DNA of 53,207 nt from assembly GCA_001795535.1 (NCBI GenBank), contig MGPK01000068.1:48840-102046 (forward strand), given 5' to 3'. Every line of letters starts with the position of its first letter. Within the stretch, counting starts at the first letter, position 1. Of this stretch, positions 26,233-34,882 are shown piece by piece. The notes below the pieces were generated by a model. It worked only from the letters and a program-made list of their open reading frames with translations. It was not told where the DNA came from and made no database searches. Source of the stretch: Deltaproteobacteria bacterium GWA2_54_12. Its GTDB lineage: Bacteria > Desulfobacterota > GWC2-55-46. The position numbers were made by a program, and so were the translations under genes.

Positions 26233-27311
26233 GGCTCCCCCTTTCTGGCGCACGACGCTTTTTCAATCATCAGTTCCAGCTCCGCTGCCCTGGCCATTGA
26301 GGTATGCTCGGCAAGCGCCCGCTCGCGCGCGCGCCTTCCGATCCTTCTTATCCCAGCTTCGCCAATGTCAAGAGCGGCCAGAACATCTTCAGGTCTTTGC
26401 GCTATGAGTATCTCAGAGCCGGGCTCGAAAAAATCATCCAGGCCTTCCCACCAGTCGCTTATGACCGGGACGCCGCAGGCGGCCGCTTCGAAAAGCCTGC
26501 CAGAGGGGCACCAGCCCATCTCCTTCATCGCGCCCCTGGTCACATTCAGGGTAAATGATGAAGAGCAGTAAAAAGAAGGATGCGACGGCGGAGTCACATG
26601 CCTCACGAAATAAATATTCGGCCTCCAGGGAAAATTCAGCGGGTACTGGGCGCCGCCGATGATGAACTTCTTTTCAGGCAGCCTTTCGGCAGGCTCTATG
26701 AAAAGGCTTTTAAGCGCCTCCTGCCTGTCCTCGGCATAAGTCCCGAGATATGACAGGTCTGCCGCATACTCCTGGACCGCCGCCGCTGGGCTGTGTGCCT
26801 CAGGGTCAACGCTTCCGTAAAGCGCCTTGGCGGTCTTCGCGCCAAGCAGGTCTTCAAGCCCTTTCAAAGCCCGCCCTCCAGTGTAGCTGAGGACAAGGTC
26901 AAACGCCCCGAGCCCGTAAGACGGCAGATACGGCGCAGACCCGGCACTCTCAACGGCCTTGAGCGTAATGGGCGTGTCCAGGTCATAAAAGCATTTAACG
27001 GCATTTGACGACAATACGAGCGAGCAGGCTTCTACCGCGTCGGGGCAATACGAAGTGATTATGCCTGCGTCAGCGTCTTCAAGCTCCGCTTCAGCGCGCT
27101 TTCTTATATCTACCCACGATTCATAGAAGACGAGTTCAGCGCCAGGCGGATCTGTCATATCCCTGTGCGCGGCGTAATACGGGACATCCCTTTCGAAGAA
27201 GACGACCCTGTGGCCCCTTTCGGCAAGACCCCTGGAAAGCCCCCTCCAGATGGTCGCGTGCCCGTTGCCCCATGACGAACTGATGGTGAGGCCGAAGACG
27301 ACGATCTTCAT
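26220..27311 (-). CDS. CgeB-like glycosyltransferase (copy 4 of 4 in gene order)
   Basis: 363 residues. ATG 27311 was chosen for GGAGG at 4 nt; an earlier in-frame start lies inside the terminator hairpin. KIVVFGLTISSSWGNGHATIWRGL is the N-terminal Rossmann start. CGVPVISDWWEGLDDFFEPGSEILIA is the C-terminal Glyco_trans_1_2 signature. GNGHA.. and the RGHRVVFFERD segment are shared with 28052-29143. A GT-B enzyme presumably adding one sugar of the cluster product. It is the first gene after the intra-operon hairpin at 27326-27359. Confidence 0.85.
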   Translation of the reverse strand: MKIVVFGLTISSSWGNGHATIWRGLSRGLAERGHRVVFFERDVPYYAAHRDMTDPPGAELVFYESWVDIRKRAEAELEDADAGIITSYCPDAVEACSLVLSSNAVKCFYDLDTPITLKAVESAGSAPYLPSYGLGAFDLVLSYTGGRALKGLEDLLGAKTAKALYGSVDPEAHSPAAAVQEYAADLSYLGTYAEDRQEALKSLFIEPAERLPEKKFIIGGAQYPLNFPWRPNIYFVRHVTPPSHPSFYCSSSFTLNVTRGAMKEMGWCPSGRLFEAAACGVPVISDWWEGLDDFFEPGSEILIAQRPEDVLAALDIGEAGIRRIGRRARERALAEHTSMARAAELELMIEKASCARKGEPCGG

Positions 27312-27325
27312 CTCACCTCCGGTAT

Positions 27326-27359
27326 TAAAAAGGCATAAGGCCACACAGCCTTATGCCTT
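27326..27359 (-). terminator. Intra-operon intrinsic terminator or attenuator
   Basis: 12-bp stem (AAGGCATAAGGC and complement, 6-nt loop) followed on the minus strand by TTTTTAAT. It sits between the SRPBCC gene stop and the next glycosyltransferase ATG, about 15 nt before the latter, so it splits the cluster into a seven-gene upstream and a nine-gene downstream part. Confidence 0.75.
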
Positions 27360-27377
27360 CAGGCAAAGCGCAAAGTT

Positions 27378-28055
27378 TTATTCGCCTACCGCCCTGTCCG
27401 GACCCTTGCCGTCCATCAGCTCCTTAAACCTCAGCAGCTCTCCGCGGAGCTGCCTGAATGTTATATGCTCAAGCAGCCTGGCAACCGAGGCGACTCCCGT
27501 CCCCGGGAGGTCGTATTGCATGAGCACCCTGACAACGGTGCCCCTGTGGCCCGGGGCCTCGCTGAACTCCACTGAACCGCGAGTGTCGATATCAGAGTAC
27601 GGGAGCGATCTCCACGCGATGTATTCGTTTTCATGCTCTCCGACTATCTCCGCGTCCCATTCTATGCGTATTCCGCCCGGAACGGCTGCTACCCAGTGGG
27701 AACGCTTGCCGTCGATGACCTTCACCTCTTCCAGGTGCTCCATGAATTCCGGCAGGTTCTCAAGGTTTCTCCAAAAGCTGTAAACTTCCGATACCGGAGC
27801 GTTCACGATTACGGTCTCGTCGAGCAGTATCCCGCCGCTTTCAGCGGTGCTGATACCGGCGGCCTTGTAAAGGCCGCAATGGCCTGTGGCTCCCCTGTAC
27901 ACCAGATACCCGCTTGCAAGAGTCCTTAAAAGACCGCCCTTTCTGGCCGCCTTCAGGGCCAGGAAGCCGCCGAGGAGCGCTGAGATGACTCGCTCTGCGC
28001 CGCCAATGTTTACCGCTTCTGTAGTTGCCCTGCGGCGAGGCTCATGGTGTGTCAT
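27378..28055 (-). CDS. DUF2892-type membrane segment plus SRPBCC (START-like) domain protein
   Basis: 225 residues. Residues 15-70 (NIGGAERVISALLGGFLALKAA, then LASGYLVYRGATGHCGLYKA) match the two-helix DUF2892 pattern. From about 77, ILLDETVIVNAPVSEVYSFWRNLENLPEFM starts an SRPBCC/polyketide-cyclase-like hydrophobic-ligand fold. Likely a membrane-attached lipid or small-molecule binder. Such proteins are usually stress-related stand-alone genes; its place among glycosyltransferases with a 4-nt overlap to the upstream CgeB-like gene is unusual and hints at a lipid-linked product. Confidence 0.8.
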   Translation of the reverse strand: MTHHEPRRRATTEAVNIGGAERVISALLGGFLALKAARKGGLLRTLASGYLVYRGATGHCGLYKAAGISTAESGGILLDETVIVNAPVSEVYSFWRNLENLPEFMEHLEEVKVIDGKRSHWVAAVPGGIRIEWDAEIVGEHENEYIAWRSLPYSDIDTRGSVEFSEAPGHRGTVVRVLMQYDLPGTGVASVARLLEHITFRQLRGELLRFKELMDGKGPDRAVGE

Positions 28056-29143
28056 TTAAGCACCTCCTGTTTTTTGAGCACGACTGCCATGTACGACTCC
28101 AGTTCATCTACCCTGTGGGAAGCCGTATGGCCGGAGAGCACTTTTTTTCTGGCCTTCTCTCCTATTGCCATCCTGTCCTCAACGGTAAGCCCTTGCAGGT
28201 ACCGCAACGACTCCTCAGCGGAACGGGATACAAGTATCTCTTCGACGGGCTTGAAAAAGCTTCCGAGGCCTTCCCAGTAATCGCTGATTATGGGGGTCGC
28301 GCACGCGGCAGCCTCAAAAAGGCGCACGCTCGGCGAATACCCGGCCCTTACCATGTCTGCCCTGGTTATGTTGATAGTAAACTTCATCGAGCCGTAAAAC
28401 GCGCTGTGAGCGCCAGGCGGGAGGTGCTCGATCCTCTGCGTGTTCTCCGGCCACATCACCCCTTCGGGATACATCGGCCCGGCAACGACGAAACCTCCGG
28501 CAGACCTTCTCGCGGGCTCCAGCATGAGCCTGTCGAGCACCGGCTGCCTGTCAGGGCTGTAGGTGCCTAAATATCCCATTTCCCATTTTTTGGCTAAATC
28601 AAGCGGGCGGTATACGGCAGGGTCCACGGAGCAGTAAAGCGGCCTCGCCATAGGGGAGGCGTACCGCGTCTCTATCGTTTTCAGGATGGGCCCGCCTGTG
28701 AATGAAAAATAGATGTCGTATCTGGAGATGAGCTCGGGCGTTAAATATTCACAGTCGCCTCTTTCGAGCTTCGAAAGCGTGACCGGAGTGTCGATATCAT
28801 AGAAGGCTGTCGCGCCTCTTGCAACGGCGTTCACCCATTCTCCGACTTCCCGGCCCTCGGGCACATAGGAGCCGACCATGACGAAGTCAGCCTCCCTCAC
28901 CTCCATCTCAAAGCTGTCCTTGAGCTCTTCGAGGCTCCCGTACAGGCGCGTGCGCCCCCATGGCGGCGAGGGCATATCCCTGTTCTCCCTGTACCAGGAC
29001 GCATCGCGCTCCAGAAAAAGCACGGCATGGCCCCGGGCCGAAAGCTCCCTCACGAGGCTTCTGTAAGTGCTGGCGTGCCCGTTGCCCCAGGAAGAAGTAA
29101 TCGAAAGCCCGAGCATCACTACCCTGAGCGGATGGAGGGACAT
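28052..29143 (-). CDS. CgeB-like glycosyltransferase (copy 3 of 4)
   Basis: 363 residues. LRVVMLGLSITSSWGNGHASTYRSLVREL and HAVLFLERDASWYRENRDM form the N-domain. CATPIISDYWEGLGSFFKPVEEILV is the donor-binding end of the C-domain. Closest in the window to 26220-27311; the pair share SITSSWGNGHA and the WEGL segment, suggesting tandem duplication. GT-B fold, cytoplasmic; sugar unknown. Confidence 0.85.
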   Translation of the reverse strand: MSLHPLRVVMLGLSITSSWGNGHASTYRSLVRELSARGHAVLFLERDASWYRENRDMPSPPWGRTRLYGSLEELKDSFEMEVREADFVMVGSYVPEGREVGEWVNAVARGATAFYDIDTPVTLSKLERGDCEYLTPELISRYDIYFSFTGGPILKTIETRYASPMARPLYCSVDPAVYRPLDLAKKWEMGYLGTYSPDRQPVLDRLMLEPARRSAGGFVVAGPMYPEGVMWPENTQRIEHLPPGAHSAFYGSMKFTINITRADMVRAGYSPSVRLFEAAACATPIISDYWEGLGSFFKPVEEILVSRSAEESLRYLQGLTVEDRMAIGEKARKKVLSGHTASHRVDELESYMAVVLKKQEVLK

Positions 29144-29167
29144 AAAAAACTCCTTTTCTTGCGCAGG

Positions 29168-30250
29168 CTATCTGCGGGCCAGTCCGCTCAATATCAAATC
29201 GAGCTCCTTTGCCCTGTGGCCGTAGGTGTGCTGGGCCATTATCCTCTTGAAGGCTCTTCTTCCGATTTGGGCGGCCCTTTCCTTTGTAAGCCCCTTGAGG
29301 TGTTCGGCGACTTCGCCCCCATCTTTTGCTACAAGCACCTCGGAGCCTGGCTCAAGGAACATCCCTATGCCCTCCCACTCGTCCGTGATTATGCACGCGC
29401 CCGCTCCAGCTGCCTCGAAGATGCGCGTTGGCGGCGAGAAGCCGTACCTGGCCATTGACGCCCTGTTCACATTAAGTACCGCGAGGCTCGTGGAGTTGAA
29501 GGCATTGTGGTCTCGCGTGTACACATGGCCCACCCATTTGACATTAGGCATGGAGACGGAGTCCCAGCCATTTCCCCCGAGAAGGAAACTTTTAGCGGGC
29601 AGGCCAGCGGCCGCGTTAAAGAAAAACTCCCATACTCTTGACTCGCGGTCAGGCATGCGGTTGCCGAGAAAGCCCAGGTCAGAGCGAAACCTCTCGACCG
29701 GCTCAACGGGAAAATGCGTGGCCGGGTCGAGCGCGTTGTATATGGGCCAACACTCGCGCGCGCCTAACTCCTTGTAGCCACTTATAACCGGCTCACCGCC
29801 GCCGTAAGTGAATATGAGGTCGTATTTTTCCACGAGCGGCCTGAACGGGTCGCCAGGGTTTTCCTTGACGCGATCGAGCGTGGCAGGCGCGTCCACATCC
29901 CAGAATGCCGCCAGCGCTCCGGGCCTTTTTACATCGAGTACGGCCTTTTCCAGAAAATCATCGAAGACGCCGACCCCGCTCGCTTTTATGATGAGGTCTG
30001 CCATTGATGCCTGTTCAAGGGCCTTTGAGACTCCCTCTTTTGTCGCGGGGTAGACCGCTACAGTGGCCCAGTCAGGATTAGAAATATCCCTGTGCCTCTG
30101 CCTGTCGTAGGCGTCAGGCTCGTAGAAAGTAACGGAGTGGCCTAGCTCGTGAAGCCCTTTTATTATCCCTCTGTAATATGTTGCCGCTCCGTTCCAGTAA
30201 GCCGACACCAGGCTCGACCCGAAAAAAGCTATTTGAAGCCCCTGACTCAT
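29168..30250 (-). CDS. CgeB-like glycosyltransferase (copy 2 of 4)
   Basis: 360 residues. QIAFFGSSLVSAYWNGAATYYRGIIKGL at the N terminus, YDLIFTYGGGEPVISGY at the domain junction, and GACIITDEWEGIGMFLEPGSEVLVAKDG near the C terminus. Same family as the flanking copies but more diverged. Its start overlaps the preceding gene's stop by 4 nt; 24 nt separate it from copy 3. Confidence 0.85.
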   Translation of the reverse strand: MSQGLQIAFFGSSLVSAYWNGAATYYRGIIKGLHELGHSVTFYEPDAYDRQRHRDISNPDWATVAVYPATKEGVSKALEQASMADLIIKASGVGVFDDFLEKAVLDVKRPGALAAFWDVDAPATLDRVKENPGDPFRPLVEKYDLIFTYGGGEPVISGYKELGARECWPIYNALDPATHFPVEPVERFRSDLGFLGNRMPDRESRVWEFFFNAAAGLPAKSFLLGGNGWDSVSMPNVKWVGHVYTRDHNAFNSTSLAVLNVNRASMARYGFSPPTRIFEAAGAGACIITDEWEGIGMFLEPGSEVLVAKDGGEVAEHLKGLTKERAAQIGRRAFKRIMAQHTYGHRAKELDLILSGLARR

Positions 30251-31347
30251 ATGGCAACCATCCCTCCGTTAAGTTCATCGCATATGGTAAGCAGCTCATC
30301 CGTCCTGTGAGAGCAACTGTGCCTGGCGCGTATCGCGGCCAGTCCAGCTTCAGCGAGCTCACGCCTCATCGCCTCGTCATTGGTAATATCTTTGAGATGC
30401 CTTTCCATCTCGACGCCGTCTCTTGCCACCAGAAAATCCTTTCCCGGGGTAAACAGGCCTTCCGCGTCATCCCATGGGGCTGAAACAAGCGGGATGCCGC
30501 AAGCGAGAGCCTCGAAGACTCTTATCGTGGGTATGCCAGAGAGCATCTCGGCATAGGGCCTTCGCGGCACATGGACAGTGCACTTGAACGACGCGAAGAT
30601 GCGCGGCACGACGAAGTTGGGGGCCCACCCGGCGTACTCGACCCCGGCGTCCTCAAGGCGAGCCAGGGCATCGTCCGGGTACCTCACGCCGTGTATGCGC
30701 GCCTTGAGGCCGAGCGATTTCACTGGTTCAAGGAGGAACTCGGAAAGTTCAGCGCTTCTTTCACCGTCGCCCCAATTTCCAACCCATACGAGGTCGCCCT
30801 GCTTTTCGGCCTCAAGAGGCCTGAATGTGCGAAGGTCCGCGGCCTCGTGCCAGGTCCAGGCCCTGTCGGCCCAGCCGCGCCTCAGGTACAGGTCGCGTAT
30901 GACTTCGCCGAAAGCAAGGACGCCGTCATAGTTGGAAAGGTCGTAAGCTTCCATGCTCTCAGGCTCTGTCAGCGACCTGTGGTGCGTATCGTGGAAAAAG
31001 AGCCTGAACGAGTTTGAGCGTGCCCTCAGCTCTCCAAGTTTTTTTACAAGCTCATGGTCGTTCCATTCGTGGACGATGACGATGTCAGCGTCGGCTACCG
31101 CCGCTTCGAGGTCTATCTCGTCAAGCTTGTACCTGTTGCTTTTGAGCCATGGGTACCTTGATTCAAAAAGCCCGGTCGCTTCATTGCAGGCAGCCGTGAG
31201 GTTAGCGTAGCTCCACGAATCCGCTGGCTCGTAGACGGCGACATCATGGCCCCTGAAAAGGAGCTCGGTCGCTATGCCCCGCAGGAAATGCGCGTTCCCG
31301 TGGTTCCAGTCTGATATGAGAGAATGATAGAACATCACAAAGCGCAT
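30247..31347 (-). CDS. CgeB-like glycosyltransferase (copy 1 of 4)
   Basis: 366 residues. RFVMFYHSLISDWNHGNAHFLRGIATEL opens the N-domain; GDLVWVGNWGDGERSAELSEFLLEPV and CGIPLVSAPWDDAEGLFTPGKDFLVARDG lie in the C-domain. Overall architecture is that of glycosyltransferase group 1 proteins related to CgeB. Overlaps the upstream GT4 by 13 nt and the next copy by 4 nt. Confidence 0.84.
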   Translation of the reverse strand: MRFVMFYHSLISDWNHGNAHFLRGIATELLFRGHDVAVYEPADSWSYANLTAACNEATGLFESRYPWLKSNRYKLDEIDLEAAVADADIVIVHEWNDHELVKKLGELRARSNSFRLFFHDTHHRSLTEPESMEAYDLSNYDGVLAFGEVIRDLYLRRGWADRAWTWHEAADLRTFRPLEAEKQGDLVWVGNWGDGERSAELSEFLLEPVKSLGLKARIHGVRYPDDALARLEDAGVEYAGWAPNFVVPRIFASFKCTVHVPRRPYAEMLSGIPTIRVFEALACGIPLVSAPWDDAEGLFTPGKDFLVARDGVEMERHLKDITNDEAMRRELAEAGLAAIRARHSCSHRTDELLTICDELNGGMVAI

Positions 31348-32468
31348 CTGTGCCCCTCCTCGAACCCGGTTGTCCTGCCTTCGAGCGCCGCCCTGTACAA
31401 ATCGAGATAGCCATCGGCCATCCTTTCAGTGGTGTAGCTCAAGGCCCTGGCCCTTGCCTTCAGAGCCAGCTTTTGCCTCAAAACGCTGTCATTTATGAGG
31501 AGCGTTATAGCGTTCTTCAGCGCCGAAGTATCGCGCGGGTCGACGAAGAGCGCCGCGCCCGCCCAGATTTCCTTGAGGCTTGGGGTGTCGCCTAACACAA
31601 GGGCCGACCCGGAAAGTCCAGCCTCCAAAGCGCTCAACCCGAAAGGCTCGTAAAGCGCGGGCAGCGCGAAAATCGAGGCTCGTGACAACCATGACGCAAG
31701 TTCCTTTGTAGAAAGAATGCCGAGCTTTTTTATGGAGCCGTCGGCAACCAAAGTCCCCGACGGGTGGTAAGACTGGCCAGCCGCGTAGACAGGCCAGCCT
31801 AATTCACCTGCGACTGACTGAAGAGCCGCTATGTTTTTCGCCTCGTCCCAGAGCCTTCCGGCAGTGAAGATGAATTCCTCTTTTTTTTCAGCGAGCCGGA
31901 AAAGCCCTTCGTCCCTTCCATTCGGTATGACGCGGCCAGGCGCGTGAAAATGATAATTCTTGTAAACCGCATCCAGCATTGCCCTGGTCGGGGCCGCTAC
32001 AGCCTTGGCTCCGGCAAGGCCCCTTTCGACTTCCTGCCTGTATCTGTCCCATTCTTCAGGAGCTGCGCCGCCCTTTACCGCCTTCCACCAGGAGAGCACG
32101 CACGAATGTGCTGTTATCACGGCAGGGGCCTTGAAAGGCACACAGCCGTGCGAATATCCGTTCAGATGGATTATGTCAGGGCGTATATACCCCTCGAGCC
32201 TCAATAGCCATTCACCCGCGAGCCTTACATTCTCCCAGGGGTCGTGCATCCATTCGAGCCTGAAGCCGCTCTCAAAGACCTCGATGCCCGGTATGTTTTT
32301 AATATCAGCGAGCTGCTGCCTGTTGATGGGCGCGCCCATCGTGGCCAGAAAGACCTGCACGCCCTTTTTTTCAAGGCTAGCTGCCAGCTCCATTGAAAAG
32401 GTCCACACTCCGCCGACAGTATCGGCAGTCATAAAGACCTTTTCAGGGTATTTACTGTAGATACTCAT
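31335..32468 (-). CDS. Glycosyltransferase, GT4 family
   Basis: 377 residues. KVFMTADTVGGVWTFSMELAASL carries the Gly-rich acceptor loop; FIFTAGRLWDEAKNIAAL and FALPALYEPFGLSALEAGLSGSALVLGD give the phosphate-binding Arg and EX7E donor motif of retaining GT4 enzymes, with glycogen-synthase-like features (DTVGGVW). Likely an early sugar transfer in the cluster pathway. Overlaps the radical SAM gene by 4 nt. Confidence 0.87.
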   Translation of the reverse strand: MSIYSKYPEKVFMTADTVGGVWTFSMELAASLEKKGVQVFLATMGAPINRQQLADIKNIPGIEVFESGFRLEWMHDPWENVRLAGEWLLRLEGYIRPDIIHLNGYSHGCVPFKAPAVITAHSCVLSWWKAVKGGAAPEEWDRYRQEVERGLAGAKAVAAPTRAMLDAVYKNYHFHAPGRVIPNGRDEGLFRLAEKKEEFIFTAGRLWDEAKNIAALQSVAGELGWPVYAAGQSYHPSGTLVADGSIKKLGILSTKELASWLSRASIFALPALYEPFGLSALEAGLSGSALVLGDTPSLKEIWAGAALFVDPRDTSALKNAITLLINDSVLRQKLALKARARALSYTTERMADGYLDLYRAALEGRTTGFEEGHRCAL

Positions 32469-33748
32469 ATCTTTTCAAGCTCCCGTAAAGGTAACGGCTT
32501 TGAGTTCTGTATGTCGCTGAAAGAGCGGTTCTCTTCTAGGTAATATTCATGCGCCCGTTCCCATGCGTAATCGTCAGGCATGCCCCACCTTTTTGAATAC
32601 TCTTCAGACCCGGGGAACGGGAACATGGGAACAGGCCTGTTTGCCCACACTCCCGAGTCCATGAGAGAAGACCTCCATGCCTCTACCTCTTTCATGTCAT
32701 CCGCATGAGAGTCAAGGAGGGTTGCCTGCACAAAAGGCACGGATTTCCTGGCGGCAACAAGTAGCTTGACGAGTTCAGCCGTGGATACCGCGCACCTCTT
32801 GCCCAGAAGGCTCCTGCCGCGCTCGGATATGCTCTCGACCCCTGCCTCAATCGATACGCATCCTGCCGCGCCCAGAAGCACCAGCATCTCGGGCTTCCAC
32901 AGGTCTATCCTCGTCTGTACGGCGAATGTCAGGTTTCTCGATGCAAGGGCTTCGAGGAGCAATCTATCAGGCATGAATATCTCGTCTATGAAATAGACAT
33001 ACCCGGCCCCGTTCGAGACAAGCCAGTCCAGCTCATCGAGAACAACGCGAAGCGGGCGCTTTCTGTAATTGTTCCGGAACTCGCTTTTTGCGCAGAAGGT
33101 GCACGAGTAGGGACACCCCCGTGACGCCTCCACTTCAGCGCCCAGTCCCACAGGGCGCGTGCCGAACCTGTGGTGGTGGTGCGAATGCCTTTGCATGTAT
33201 TCAGCCGGCCACTTCAACGCCGCAAGTGACGCCATGTCCGTAGCGCGAGGCCCGCCCTGTACCCTGAGAATCCCCCCGTTGTTGACGCAGATCGAGGACA
33301 CCTTGCAGAGGCTGTCCGCGTTCCTGCCTATTTCAGGAAGGACGGTTTCAGGCTCGCCCATGACAACGATGTCAGCGCCAAGCTTTTTCATAGCCGCCAA
33401 AGGGGTCACGGAGCCGTGCGGCCCCATGATTATCTTTCGGGCTTTTATTCCGGCAAGAGCTTCCATGAGCTCAAGCGGCACCTTGAGCTCCGGGGGCGGG
33501 CACCGCCAGAAAAGATAGCTCGGGGCCGTTGTCACGGCAATGAAGTCAGGGGAGAACTCCTCGACCCTCTCTCTTACTTCCGCGTGGCTGAGCCCTTCCA
33601 TGTGTGCGTCTATGATTACTGAATCGAAACCCGCGGCTTCAAGAAGCGCCCCTGAGTAACCGAGTTCAAGCGGAAAATGACATTCACGGCAGCCGAAGTA
33701 AACGCTGCCCTCAAAATTCCAGTTAGGATTTATAAGGGCGTATCTCAT
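32465..33748 (-). CDS. B12-binding domain radical SAM protein
   Basis: 427 residues. The cobalamin-binding domain carries DAHMEG (Asp47-His49-Gly52), the DxHxxG motif. RGCPYSCTFCAKSEF gives Cys212, Cys216 and Cys219 of the radical-SAM 4Fe-4S cluster. An unusual HSHHHH run at 188-193 lies in the linker. A B12 radical SAM enzyme of this form could methylate an unreactive carbon or rearrange a sugar. A related gene is, as I recall, linked to Rta_06860-type methyltransferases elsewhere. Second gene of the operon, 21 nt after the epimerase. Confidence 0.88.
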   Translation of the reverse strand: MRYALINPNWNFEGSVYFGCRECHFPLELGYSGALLEAAGFDSVIIDAHMEGLSHAEVRERVEEFSPDFIAVTTAPSYLFWRCPPPELKVPLELMEALAGIKARKIIMGPHGSVTPLAAMKKLGADIVVMGEPETVLPEIGRNADSLCKVSSICVNNGGILRVQGGPRATDMASLAALKWPAEYMQRHSHHHHRFGTRPVGLGAEVEASRGCPYSCTFCAKSEFRNNYRKRPLRVVLDELDWLVSNGAGYVYFIDEIFMPDRLLLEALASRNLTFAVQTRIDLWKPEMLVLLGAAGCVSIEAGVESISERGRSLLGKRCAVSTAELVKLLVAARKSVPFVQATLLDSHADDMKEVEAWRSSLMDSGVWANRPVPMFPFPGSEEYSKRWGMPDDYAWERAHEYYLEENRSFSDIQNSKPLPLRELEKI

Positions 33749-33769
33749 CAGGAGTTTTTCCGCCTTTTT

Positions 33770-34882
33770 TCAGATAGTAAGGCCGCGCCCGGCCAGCTCA
33801 GCGCTCGCCTCATCGACCCTGTCGTGAGCGACGCGGCCTTCGAGCCAGCCTCTGAGCTCCACAAGGCCCTGTTCAAGCGTAACGGACGGCTCGTACCCGA
33901 GGACCCTTTTCGCAAGTTCAATGTCAGCGAAACAGTGCCTTATATCCCCTACCCTGTACTTCCCGGCTATCTCAGGGCTTATATCCATCCCGAATATTTT
34001 TGAAAGCCGCTCGGCTATCTCCAATATCGTGCAGCTCTGCCCGCTGCCGATGTTGAATGACATGTAATCCGCGGCCCTTGTCTCAAGCGCGAGTCTGCAA
34101 GCCCTCGCGATGTCATGGACGCTCACGAAGTCCCTTTTCTGCAATCCATCCTCATATATAAGTGGGGGTCTTTCATTCATGAACCTGGCGGAGAATATGG
34201 CCAGCACGCCGGTGTACGGGTTCGAAGAGGCCTGCCTGGGGCCGTAGACATTGAAAAACCTCATGGCAACCGTCGGCATGTTGTAAGCCCTGCCTGCCAT
34301 GAGGCACATCTTCTCCTGGTCGTACTTGGTAAGCGCGTAAACGGAAGAAAGCGAAGGCTCTTTGGACTCGTCCGTAGGCACAGGGGTAGCGGCGTGTCCG
34401 CTTCTGTCCATTACCTCCCATTTCCCTGCCTTTATGGATTCCAGGGCTCTGGCCGCGTTTGCTATCGTAGTCCCGTCAAAAGCCCTGTACAGCCCCTCAC
34501 CGTAGATGCTCATGCTCGAGGCCACAACGAGCTTTTTGACAGGTTTTTTTATCAGCTCTTCGAGAAGCACGGCCGTGCCGCGGCAATTCACATCGACATA
34601 CTCGGCTATCTCGTACATCGACTGTCCAACGCCGACTGCCGCAGCCAGATGAAATACCGCGTCAACGCCGTCAAGGGCCTCCTGAACGGCATCGCGGTCC
34701 CTGATATCGCCTACGACAAGCTCAACCCTGTCATCGAGGTACTCGGGCCTGGCGCGCTCAGGGCCGTGGACCTGTTCGGTAAGTATATCCAGCGCCCTTA
34801 CATGGTATCCACTGGCAAGAAGCTCGTCAGCCAGATGAGAGCCTATGAACCCGGCCCCGCCGGTGATTAAAACGCTTTTCAC
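33770..34882 (-). CDS. NAD-dependent epimerase/dehydratase (extended SDR, UDP-glucose 4-epimerase-like)
   Basis: 370 residues. GTG 34882 has AGGAGG at 6 nt; the longer frame adds 29 unconserved residues. SVLITGGAGFIGSHLADELL binds NAD. VFHLAAAVGVGQSM, ASSMSIYGEGLY and VYALTKYDQEKM supply the Ser/Tyr/Lys triad, and RFFNVYGPRQASSNPYTGV follows. An insertion of about 60 residues lies between the Ser and Tyr parts. It probably interconverts or oxidises an NDP-sugar. First gene of the 16-gene cluster. Confidence 0.88.
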   Translation of the reverse strand: MKSVLITGGAGFIGSHLADELLASGYHVRALDILTEQVHGPERARPEYLDDRVELVVGDIRDRDAVQEALDGVDAVFHLAAAVGVGQSMYEIAEYVDVNCRGTAVLLEELIKKPVKKLVVASSMSIYGEGLYRAFDGTTIANAARALESIKAGKWEVMDRSGHAATPVPTDESKEPSLSSVYALTKYDQEKMCLMAGRAYNMPTVAMRFFNVYGPRQASSNPYTGVLAIFSARFMNERPPLIYEDGLQKRDFVSVHDIARACRLALETRAADYMSFNIGSGQSCTILEIAERLSKIFGMDISPEIAGKYRVGDIRHCFADIELAKRVLGYEPSVTLEQGLVELRGWLEGRVAHDRVDEASAELAGRGLTI

